Positions 32,501-44,500 of a stretch of DNA of 64,000 bases are shown piece after piece. The number at the start of each line of letters is the position of its first letter. Position 1 is the stretch's first letter. The DNA comes from Limnomonas spitsbergensis (lineage: Eukaryota; Chlorophyta; Chlorophyceae; Chlamydomonadales), in the NCBI GenBank assembly GCA_037349105.1, contig JAYJMM010000009.1, forward strand, positions 434,001-498,000, read 5' to 3'. Made by a program: the position numbers and the translations under genes. The notes under the pieces are model-generated. The model was not told the DNA's origin and did no database searches. It was given only the letters and a program-made list of their open reading frames with translations.

Positions 32501-35500
32501 TGTTGAATCTCTGGAGCTGGTCCGCCTGCCATTTCCTGTCGCACTGTGCGGAAAGGCCCCTCCCAACCCCCCTCCCTCAGGCACTGCTGAATCTAGGAAC
32601 CTGGTCCGCCTGCCTCTTCCTGTCACACTGTGCGGAAAGGCCCCTCCCAACCCCCCTCCCTCAGGCACTGTTGAATCTCTGGAGCTGGTCCGCCTGCCAT
32701 TTCCTGTCGCACTGTGCGGAAAGGCCCCTCCCAACCCCCCTCCCTCGGGCACTGTTCAATCTCTGGAGCTGGTCCGCCTGCCTCTTCCTGTCGCACTGTG
32801 CGGAAAGGCTCCTCCCAACCCCCCTCCCTCGGGCACTGTTGAATCTAGGAACTTGGTCCGCCTGCCTCTTCCTCTCGCACTGTGCGGAAAGGCCCCTCCC
32901 AACCCCCCTCCCTCAGGCACTGTTGAATCTAGGAACGTGGTCCGCCTGCCTCTTCCTGTCGCACTGTGCGGAAAGGCCCCACCCAACCCCCCTCCCTCAG
33001 GCACTGTTGAATCTAGGAACCTGGTCCGCCTGCCTCTTCCTGTCACACTGTGCGGAAAGGCCCCTCCCAACCCCCCTCCCTCGGGCACTGTTCAATCTCT
33101 GGAGCTGGTCCGCCTGCCTCTTCCTGTCGCACTGCGCGGAAAGGCCCCTCCCAACCCCCCCTCCCTCAGGCACTGTTGAATCTCTGGAGCTGGTCCGCCT
33201 GCCTCTTCCTGTCGCACTGTGCGGAAAGGCCCCTCCCAACCCCCCCTCCCTCAGGCACTGTTGAATCTAGGAACCTGGTCCGCTTGCCTCTTCCTGTCAC
33301 ACTGTGCGGAAAGGCCCCTCCCAACCCCCCTCCCTCAGGCACTGTTGAATCTAGGAACCTGGTCCGCCTGCCTCTTCCTGTCACACTGTGCGGAAAGGCC
33401 CCTCCCAACCCCCCTCCCTCGGGCACTGTTCAATCTCTGGAGCTGGTCCGCCTGCCTCTTCCTGTCGCACTGTGCGGAAAGGCTCCTCCCAACCCCCCTC
33501 CCTCGGGCACTGTTGAATCTAGGAACTTGGTCCGCCTGCCTCTTCCTGTCGCACTGTGCGGAAAGGCCCCTCCCAACCCCCCTCCCTCAGGCACTGTTGA
33601 ATCTAGGAACGTGGTCCGCCTGCCTCTTCCTGTCGCACTGTGCGGAAAGGCCCCTCTCAACCCCCCTCCCTCGGGCACTGTTGAATCTCTGGAGCTGGTC
33701 CGCCTGCCTCTTCCTGTCGCACTGTGCGGAAAGGCCCCACCCAACCCCCCTCCCTCAGGCACTGTTGAATCTAGGAACCTGGTCCGCCTGCCTCTTCCTG
33801 TCGCACTGTGCGGAAAGGCCCCTCCCAACCCCCCTCCCTCGGGCACTGTTGAATCTCTGGAGCTGGTCCGCCTGCCATTTCCTGTCGCACTGTGCGGAAA
33901 GGCCCCTCCCAACCCCCCTCCCTCGGGTACTGTTGAATCTAGGAACGTGGTCCGCCTGCCTCTTCCTGTCGCACTGTGCGGAAAGGCCCCTCCCAACCCC
34001 CCTCCCTCAGGCACTGTTGAATCTAGGAACGTGGTCCGCCTGCCTCTTCCTGTCGCACTGTGCGGAAAGGCCCCTCCCAACCCCCCTCCCTCGGGCACTG
34101 TTGAATCTCTGGAGCTGGTCCGCCTGCCTCTTCCTGTCACACTGTGCGGAAAGGCCCCTCCCAACCCCCCTCCCTCAGGCACTGTTGAATCTAGGAACCT
34201 GGTCCGCCTGCCTCTTCCTGTCACACTGTGCGGAAAGGCCCCTCCCAACCCCCCTCCCTCAGGCACTGCTGAATCTAGGAACCTGGTCCGCCTGCCTCTT
34301 CCTGTCGCACTGTGCGGAAAGGCCCCTCCCAACCCCCCTCCCTCTGACACTGTTGAATCTAGGAACCTGGTCCGCCTGCCTCTTCCTGTCACACTGTGCG
34401 GAAAGGCCCCTCCCAACCCCCCTCCCTCGGGCACTGTTGAATCTCTGGTGCTGGTCCGCCTGCCTCTTCCTGTCGCACTGTGCGGAAAGGCCCCTCCCAA
34501 CCCCCCCTCCCTCAGGCACTGTTGAATCTAGGAACCTGGTCCGCCTGCCTCTTCCTGTCGCACTGTGCGGAAAGGCCCCTCCCAACCCCCCTCCCTCAGG
34601 CACTGTTGAATCTCTGGAGCTGGTCCGCCCTGCTGCCAGCGGGTCGCTGACCTCAGGGTGCTCCGCATCCAACTCCAGCGACGGCAAAGGTCGAGGGCCA
34701 AGGAGCCTTCTGGAGATGCTGAACCGCACCCACACCGCCTGTGGCAGCAGGTAACTGCGTTTATGTTCACACACAGCCTTAGTCAGGCAGCAGATAACTG
34801 ATCTGACCCCGAAAACCGCTTTTTCCCCACAAATCGCGGTATACCAAAAAACCTGCTGCGCACCCCCATTGAGAACTAATGTATGAAACTTGCCGCGCAG
34901 ACAAAAAGTACCCTACTCCGCGCACGTGCAGCTGAATGTTTTGATATTTGGGGCCGGAAACACTTCTCCGTGCACCCCCAAAAACAATTGTTAATTATTA
35001 TTCTGTCGTGCACCACTCTGCGCACCTCCAAAATAATTAATTTAGCACAGATCCAAACCGGTTTTACTAAAAGGATTTGAGAGATGCAAGACTCTTAAGA
35101 GAATCCCCCGCAGAGGCTGGTTCTTGCCCTCCCTCCGTTCTGGCACCTCCGAATTGAGTTAGATAATCAACATCCCTATATTGAAAGCAATGCAATGAAA
35201 TTGTGGCCTCTGACCCACCCACACAAGCTGGGCTACTTTCTATACTCTTGATTTTGAAATGGAAGGGGGGAACCCTCAGCCCTAAAATAAACCCTGAATA
35301 AAGAGGTCTGCAAAACTCAGTCGTCAATAAGCTACTTTTCCAAACGGGCTATGGACTGCAGACTGGCACTTACCTGTCTATTGGGAAATGATCCAGTGGT
35401 ATAACGCTGGTGGCATTTATACCCAGAGGTTGAGAGATCGGACCTGCCAGACAATATTCTCTCTCCCCCCGCCTAGAACGCCGGGTTCCATGTTCCTGCC

Positions 35501-38500
35501 ACCCCACATCAGGCCCAGCGGGTATGCACCATTCGAAACCTGCTAATCGTCCCCTTCCTTGCATGCAGGTTGCTGCGGGCCTGCCTGCTTCAGCCGCTCA
35601 CCGATATTCCGACGCTTCAGATGCGGTACGACTGCCTTCAGGAGCTCCTGGACAGTGATCATATGGCCTTTGATATCAAGCAGGTGATACCGTAGTCACG
35701 TTGTTTTCGAAGTTCGTTGTTGCTTAAAAATGCCGCTGTTTTGGCGATTTTCCCCAGTCGTTGCCCCTTAACATGAAAAAATCCAGTCAGAAACATTTCC
35801 ACGATTGATGTCGTTGCTCCCTGAACAAGGATCAAAACAACCAAATACGTCCGTGACTACGGTATTAGCTGATGCTGGTTTCCTGAGCTTGCTGTGCCTA
35901 GCGCTAGCTGAGTAACTGTTTGGTCATGGAATGGAACAGTACTAGCAGTATCATTATTAAGCAGGTGACATTAAGCAGGGGATATCAGGGGGTGGGAAGC
36001 CACGGGGGTGGATCCAGGCCTAAAACAAGGTGCAGGAATTTTTTGCAGATCCGGCCCCCGTGGCTTCCCCCCCCATGGTGATATTAAGCAGGAGCACAGG
36101 GCTTGGGGCCAAAGGTTTGCCACACTAGCTTTTGCATTTTGAAGATCGATAGGAGTTAACGAAGATAAAAAATGTGGAAATAGAGAGTCAGAGGAGCGCT
36201 ATCCCCCGTGAGGTTGGTCAGCGTTCATTTTTCGGTTACCAGCCCACCTTCCTACGGCCGTCTAAGGCCCGGATGGGATTAAACCAACACAGGCCTACAA
36301 CTGGTGACCAAGCCAGCATGGCAAGCCATAACTGGGGCCTCCGGCCAGAGGCTAGAGTGCAGCTGACATGTAGCCGAGTCACGAAAAAAAAAGAATGAGG
36401 TTGCTGTTCCTCGCTTCAATAGAGGTCGCAACGCCATACATCTGAATCAGCTTCCTTCCAAGTGTTTCTTTCTTTGCGCTATATGCGGTTCTGATTCCAT
36501 CAATCGCACTTTGATATCCGTCCATACAATCAGAATTCTGATTGGTTTTATGAATACTGGTACGTAGATTTCAGACAACCCTAAACCCTTAGCCCTTAAC
36601 CCTTAACCCTAAAACCTAAAACCTAAAACCTACACTCAAAATCCTTAATTCAAAAATACATTACCTGTGTGCTACCCTGGCATTTAATCGTCCCACTTGT
36701 GCCCTCTCCAGTGTCTGGTGAAGCTTCCCAAGGACCTTGACAAGATGTGCAGCAGCATTGCGATGCGCCAGGCCAAGACCAGCAACTCAGACCCAGGTGC
36801 GACTGCTACCCATCATGCTTTGCAAGTTTACTTTTCATACTTTGCATGTTTACTTTTCATCAGGCCAAGACCAGCAACTCAGACCCAGGGGTGAAAGTGC
36901 TACCCGTTATGCTTTGCATGTATACTGTCCATGCTTTGCATGTATACTGTCCATGCTTTGCATGTTTACTTTTCATCAACCCCCAGGCCAAGACCAGCAT
37001 CTCAGACCCAGATGGGCCTGCTGCCTGTCATGCATGTTTACATTTCATCGACCTATGGAAATAAAGGTCCGACGTTCCAACATCGACTGCTGATTACTGA
37101 CCTGCCGGGACTCAGGCCTGGCTGCAATCAGGCCCAGATGCTGTCTGTCTGTCTGCCTGTCTGCCTGTCTGCCAGCCAGGTCTGCCAGGCAGGTCTATCT
37201 GCCTGTCTGCCTATCTGTCTGTCTGCCTATCTGCTTGCCATGCCTGTTGATCAACATGAATAAATCTGAAAATGTGAATTTGTGGAATTGCAGCACTGAA
37301 TACTCAATGCCGACCTGCTGCATCTTGCACTGCAGATGCTGCTAACAATTCGGGGGGGGGGGGGTAATTGCCCCCCGACGTTTCACCTTCCCACAGTCCG
37401 TCACATAGCTGCAGCAGTCACCGCCGTTATCTTGATCCAGGGCATGCTCTAGTCCTGACACAGGGGCAACCATTTAATCCCCCCCTATGATTCACCTTCC
37501 CACAGGCCGTCGCATAGCTGCAGCAGTCACGGCCGTTATATTGCTCCGGGGCGTGCTCCAGTCTCTTGGCAGCGTCGCCACGGCGCTGTCTTCCGCCCGG
37601 AGCCCCCTCCTGCAGGTGAGCCGTAGTGGATATCTTAGTATATAAACTAAAATACTATTCTCCTCTTTTCATCCCTTTAGGGGGGGGAGGGGAGGAGGAA
37701 AGACTTCCGCCCCGAAGGGCAAGCTTCAGGTGAATGAAAGCTTCGAAAACTACCGAAACTACCTTTGACTGGCCTCAGTGGGCAGGTTTGCGATGGCACT
37801 GTGCTTAGCTTAGAGACCCACACCACCTGCCGGTGGTCCCCACACCACCTGCAGGTGAGCCGCAGTGGATATGCTAGTATATACATCAGACTACCTTCTA
37901 CCGGCCTTAATGGGCAGCGTCGCCACGGGGCTGTGCTTAGCTCAGAGCAGGCCCTAAACCCTAAAAACTAAACCCTTGACCCTTAAGCCCACACCACCTG
38001 CAGGTGATCTCCCTGGGTGCAGTAGATCGTGCTTCAATCTTGCCACTGATCAGCAAGCAGCTTTCGTGCAGTGATGGCCACATTCATCGTGCTTCAATCT
38101 TGCCACTGATCAGCAAGCAGCTTTCGTGCAGTAATGGCCACATTCATCGTGCTTCAATCTTGCCACTAATCAGCAAGCAGCTTTCGTGCAGCTTTTGAGC
38201 AGCGATGTCCACAGTCGCGTTTCTGTTCAAAAAAAAACCCCGTTTGAATTTGTTCCCGTTTGAATAAGCGCACAGGCTATCCGCCAGACGTGCGCTCAGG
38301 ATGCATTCCAAGACATGACTGCAGCGATCGAGGAGGTAGGACGGGGGGGTGATTAGAACCTTACGAAACTGATGCCCTTGGAGATACATGCACTCCGTAA
38401 GCACTCCATAAGTACCGGCTTGCCCTCTCCCAGTTTATTAGTTCTTACTTTTTACCCACCACTCTCTCCCTCATGCCCTCCCTCCCTCATAGGTAGGCCC

Positions 38501-41500
38501 TCGATTCTGATGCCCACGTCTCCAAGTCCCCCTTCATGAACGGCATCCAGCAGTACCAGGTCTTGCCCTCGCCCAGTTTATGAGTTCTTACTTATTACCT
38601 ACCATTCTCCTCGCCCTGTCCCCTTCCTTCATTTGCAGGCCCTTGATTCTGATGCCCACGTCTCCAAGTCCCCCTTCATGAACCGCATCCAGCAGTACTG
38701 GGCATACCCTCTCCCAGTTTACTAGTTCTTACTTATTACCTACCATTCTCCTTGCCCTGCCCCCCTGCCCTCATGCGTATTGTATAGGCCCTTGATTCTG
38801 ATGCCCACGTCTCCAAGTCCCCCTTCATGAACCGCATCCAGCAGTGCTTCGCTGTGAAGCCGGGCTCGGACCCGCTGCTGGCCCTGGCCCGGGAATCCTT
38901 CTGCCGCACCACTGAGCTCATCCAGGACCTGGCAGAGCGCTACAAGGACGAGTATGATATGCCCATCAAGGTCAGATGAGGGGTTGGAAAGCCACAAGGG
39001 TTTGATCCAGGCCAAAACCAGGTGTTCGGAATTGCCACGCCAGGTCGCCAACCGAATCAAATATATTTGTTTAGGTTCGATAAAGAGAATTCCATCCATA
39101 TTGAGCCAAGCCCCGGATATTAGGCCGACTTCCGTGGCTTCCCGCCCCCTGGTCAGATCCAATATTCCGTTGCCATCCATTTCATTGCAGGCCAAGTAGG
39201 GGGGGTGGGATTAGGAACTAGTACCCGTCAACCCATCAGCTACAATTCAGCTACAATTCAGCTCACGGCCTACCACTGAGTTGGCCTTGTGCCATCCCCC
39301 TGCTGCTTAAGCCACCGGCTATATGCCGGTCAAGGCTGGGTCCCCATCCACCTAGGGGTGGCCAGTGTTTCTTTTTTAGCGATTCAGCTACCTGTCAGCT
39401 ACATTCCTGTCAAGGTTGGGTCCCCATCCACCTAGGGGTGGCCAGTGTTTCTTTTTTACTGATTCAGCTACCTGTCAGCTACATTCCGGCCATCGGCCAA
39501 AGGTCCTAGTTGTGGCTAAATATTGTGTTTGGGCCACCGGCCGTGGGCCGGCCAAAGTTTGGTCCCAATCGGGCCTTAGGCGGCTGCAGGGCGGCCCGCT
39601 GGCATTGGCGTCATGGCCGAAAAAGGAGCACTGGTGGTGGCTGCCCGGCGGCCTGCCAAAGGTGGCCTGGCATGCACTTCAAGAACAGAGCCGCCTGTCC
39701 TCTGAAGGCCTGCTACAGCAAAACAAATGAGGCTGTTGCCTGCCTCTCTTTATTCATTATTTAAAGCGCATGCCAGACACCATTTGGGGGGCCTGCCGGT
39801 GGGCCAGCAACTGGACCAGGGAGGACCAAACCATGACCGACCGACCGACGTCCGGTAGCCAAAGCATCAGAAAGAAAGAAAGAAAACTACGCCCCGCAGG
39901 GGCGCAAGGGTTAAGGAAACAACGTGGCATGGGCCTAGGCCGCGTCCGCGCCGTTACCATCCAAAGCATCAAAACTTGCTGCACCTGGCCCTTGATGCCC
40001 TAGGCTGCAATGTATCTGAAGTGTAGCTGAAGGTCTCCGAAATCAACACTCCTTAAGCGCCCTAGAAAGAAAGAAAGAAAGAAACTACGCCCGATTAGGG
40101 CGTGGAGGTTCAGGAAACAACGCAGCTTGGGGCCTTGGCCACATCCACGCCGTTACCATGAGGCAATAAGAAAGAAGCAAGTCCCTCACGGCGGTTTTCC
40201 ATTGGGCCTATATGGGTATATTCTTTGTTGGTCCAGTGGCTCAAGCGCCCAAAAATCAGCACTCCTACCTATCCCCTGCAGGCCTCCTACAGCACCAGAC
40301 GCGGCTTCTACCTGTCCATCTCATCAATCCCGTCGGGCAGGGCCGAGGACTCAGGCCAGAGGGATGCACCAATGCTGCCTACGTGAGTAGCCCTACCTAA
40401 ATCTAGGACCTTTCATTCACAGTCACACATTTTTCCTGTTCACGCATGAGTCCAGCCCAAAGATTATGGGCTACAAGGCGTATGAAACACTTTTAATCGA
40501 TTAATAGATTATTCCACACCCTTCTCCCCTACTTACCCCGGCCAATGGCGGGCCACAATAGGCACAGCTCATCTGGAAGAAAAGTATTACCGGTATTTAA
40601 CTTGCCAAGGGGAAGGCTTAGCATTCCTCCACCCTTTTCAATACCGGCCACATACAGCTCCTTCATTGTGCTTGCATGCCCTCTCACTACCGAACATGCT
40701 AGTTCCCTCCTCCTCTTCTGTAGCACTGCACATGAGAAGCCCCTTCCTACATAGAACACCTTCATCGTGCTTGAATGCCCTCCCCCCATATGCTAGTTCC
40801 CCCCGTTTTATTGCACATGCAATGCCCCTTTCCATATACAGCTCCTTCATAGTGCTTGAATGCCCTCTCTCTAGATGTTAGTTCCCTAATCCTCTTTGGG
40901 ACCGCACATGCCATACCCCTTGCCACACGCAGCTCCTTCATTGTGCTTGAGCGCCGAGGTCGTGGTGTGAGCTTGTGCACCACTCACGAGCTGAACGCAC
41001 TCAACACCCGGCTCAAGGATGCGGAGAGGAGCTGCCTGGGCCTGGCTGAGCAGGTGGGTGTTGAAGCTCACTAGTGCAACCTAGGCTGTATGTCTTAATG
41101 TGTCTTTGGACATGCTTGCTTTCATGTATATGGATCTTAACAAAAATGGAAATCAAGTGATGGTAGTTTTCAGACTTTTCAGCGTTGAAATATCTAGAGT
41201 TCTTTGACACATATAACCTAACATGCATAGTATTGGCTCTGATGCGTTAGAATATGACACTGTCCCTTGACCCAAACTCACCTGTATTCATTTTGAGACG
41301 TGTTGTTCATAAACTTGATAAATTTCTCACCATCGTAGCAGCTTGAGGAATGACGAGGGCTCCTGGGCTCTCAGCTGGCTTCTATAAATCTCAGGAGATG
41401 TGATGGAAGTAAATTGAAGGTAGTTTGTAGTCTTTTCAGCATGAGAAGATCTAGCTTTAACACATTTGTTTACGTGACATGTTGTTTATAAAGTGAATGA

Positions 41501-44500
41501 GTTTCTTACCATTGTAGCAGCTTGAGGAATGACGAGGGCTCCTGGGCTCTCAGCTGGCTCCTTCTCCCTCTGTCTTCGCTGCCTCTATATCCGCTCAAAC
41601 TCAAACAGCAGTGCTTATACTATTTGAGTATTAAAAAAACAATTGTGTTCATAAATAATTCATTAATTATATTCCAATGCTGGTTTACTTCAGCTACACT
41701 CCAGCTATATCATAATAGCCTGCGGCCAGGGATCGTGGTGTAGCATGTCTGCTGATCAGGCAAGCAGCCACAGGCCGGTCGAATTTCGGTCCCGCATTCC
41801 CTCCAGTAAGAAGTAAGGACTACATGTGGTTTCCACTCCTTCGTGTTGTTTAACGGATCCCTTGGTATAGGCGAGTAGACCTGCCCGCACGGTATACGCG
41901 CATTCTTCTCTGTTTCATCACAACTTTGGTCCCCTTTCCCTCCCTGCCTATACAGGTCCTGGCCATACTCATCTTGGAGCTGGCCTCCCACATGCTTCAG
42001 CTACACTCCAGCTATCATAGCCTACGGCTATGGATCGTGGTGTAGCATGCCTGCTGATCGGGCAACCAGCCATAGGCCGGTCTAAGTTTGGTCCCGCTTT
42101 CCCTCCTTGCCTCAACAGGTCCTGGACATGCTCCTGTTGGCTAAACCCTAAACCCTAAACCCTAAACCCTAACCCTATACCATAAACCATAAACCATAAA
42201 CCCTAAACAGGTCCTGGACATGCTCATGTTGGAGCTGGCCTCCCACATGCCGCTGCTGCAGCGTTTGATCGACAGCATCGCACTCCTGGACCTCATGGTG
42301 GCCTTCTCACAGGCTGTGGCCGACGCCCCGGGACAGTACTGCCGACCGCTGCTGAGCAGGGACGGCCCGCTCGCTGTTGTACAGGTGATATGTACCGCCT
42401 GTACTGCCAGCCACTGCTGAATATGGACGGGTGGCTTGTCATTGTACAGGTGATGTGTACCGCCTGTACTGCAGGCGGCAGCTGAGCAGGGCCGGACCGC
42501 TCGCTGTTGTACAGGTGATATGTACCGCCTGTATTGGCAGCCGATGCTGATTAGGGACGACGGACCACTCATGATTGTACAGGTGATGTGTACCGCCTGT
42601 ACTGCCGGCCACAGCTGAGCCGGGACGGACCGCTCGCCGTTGTACGGGTGATTTGTACTGTCTGTACTGGCGGCCGCAACTGAGCAGGGACGGACCATTT
42701 GCAATTGTACAGGCAAATTATGCTGTCTGTACTGCCGGCCTCTGCTTCGCATCATAGCAGACCGTGGTGGGTTGTACCGCCTGTAGTGCCAGCCGCCGCT
42801 GAGCAGGGACCTACCGCTCACTGTTGGTTTTTTGTCGAGCCGCGTGTCCTGCGTCAGGTTTTTTTAGTGCGGCAAGGTAAACCCTTAACCCTGAAGCATA
42901 AACCCTAAACCTTGTACCGCCAGGGGGTGCCGTGTGGTGCTCAATGGTCTGCAGACTAGTTGCCATATCCGTCGCCAGTGCATGACTGTCCCAAGCTTTC
43001 TTTCCTTCTTTCATATCTGGAAACCCCTACTTGTTGAAAGGGGTGTTCTCTGTGCTATGTTCATAGAAGGGATGTCCTTTATAAAGACATGTCTCTCTTC
43101 ATTTCTTGGAGGGGATGTGTGTTAGGGCTGCCTAAGTTGATCCTGAAGAGGGCCATGTCTCTCCTTATTTCTTTCGTCCCAAGCCCCTTGCCTAAATCTT
43201 GACAAGGCTTGCAAATTGCAACACCAGGCACATCATTACCCTAACCCGACAAGGTGCACTTCAAATTCCAAGGGGCAGGGGCATTAAGGGCGAGCATGGT
43301 AAGTCTCGCCCTGATGGGCTGAGCATTCAAAGAGGTGGAGGCAAGTACAGCAAATTGCTGCCTTGACACCCCTTCCTTTATTTTGTAAGGAAATCCAGCC
43401 AATCCGTTACTGACTTAAATCTCCTCTACGTTCCTCCCTCCCTCCCTCTCCCTCCCTCCCTCCCTCCCCTCTCCCTCCCTCCCTCCCTCCCTCCCTCTCC
43501 CTCCCTCCCTCCCCTCTCCCTCTCCCTCCCCTCTCCCTCCCTCCCTCCCCTCTCCCTCTCCCTCCCTCCCTCCCTCTCCCTCCTTCCTCCCTCCCCTCTC
43601 CTCCCCTCTCTCCCTCCCCTCTCCCTCCCTCCCTCCCCTCTCCCTCTCCCTCCCCTCTCCCTCCCTCCCTCCTCTCTCCCTCTCCCTCTCCCTCCCTCCC
43701 TCCCTCCCCTCTCCCTCTCCCTCTCCCTCCCTCCCTCCCCTCTCCCTCTCCCTCCCTCCCTCCCTCTCCCTCCCTCCCTCCCTCTCCCTCCTTCCTCCCT
43801 CCCCTCTCCTCCCCTCTCTCCCTCCCCTCTCCCTCCCTCCCTCCATCTCCTCTCCTTTCCTCCCTCCCTATTCCCCCTTCTGCCAACTCAATACCCCCTT
43901 TACTCCGCTCTGTTTCCTTCAGGGCCGTCATGCCATCATCGAGCGCTGTCTGGAGGGCTCTGAGGCTTTCAAGGCCAACGACACCTTCATTGGGGAGCAA
44001 TGCTGCCTACACATCATCTCAGGTGCGTGCTGCTGTTTCGTTACAGCTTGACAACAAGCCTGAAGAAAAGATATTCGATTTCAGTCTGTTGCCTCCTAGA
44101 GATCTTGACCTTCATTGGGGAGCAATGCTGCATGCACATCATAACAGGTGCAGCCTCCTAGCGTGTGCGTGCCGAGATATCGAGACATTGTTTTGGCAGA
44201 TCAGTGCAGTTTGTGCAGCCTGCTGTCTCAGCATCCTCTAACAGCGGAGCGTGTGTGTCGAAGATAGCTAGGGACACCTTTATTAGGGAACAGTGCTGCC
44301 TGCACATCATTTCTAGTGTGTGCTGCTGTTTCGTTACAGCTTGAATCCGCGCCTGAAGGCAAGGTATTTAATTTCGCGGAGGTTAGGGAAACAACGCAGC
44401 TGGGGGCCGGAGCCACACTTGCATTGCTACCATGAACTGCATAGTCCTCATTTCTGCTTGTGCTCTTTTTAAATTGTCAACAGATCCATGCAGCCTCCTA

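Noticed and set aside
19040..34628. CRISPR array
   Set aside because: Tandem units abut without unique spacers, and the context is a eukaryotic intron.
18908..34754. ORFs of 1227, 3067, 2675, 869, 589, 511 and similar residues (+) and up to 937 residues (-) as giant repeat-protein genes
   Set aside because: They follow from an 84-bp unit (28 codons) lacking stops in several frames on both strands. The array is flanked by phase-compatible MSH4 exons, and starts and stops fall at random indels.
42138..42210. True telomere or chromosome end
   Set aside because: Only about five CCCTAAA units, inside an intron with coding exons on both sides; an interstitial tract.
42162..42821. Minus-strand 219-residue ORF
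   Set aside because: Complement of the exon 12 donor-edge minisatellite and exon 12 itself.
43407..44000. Glu/Gly/Arg-rich minus-strand ORFs
   Set aside because: Direct reading of the polypyrimidine array; overlaps MSH4 exon 13 on the other strand.
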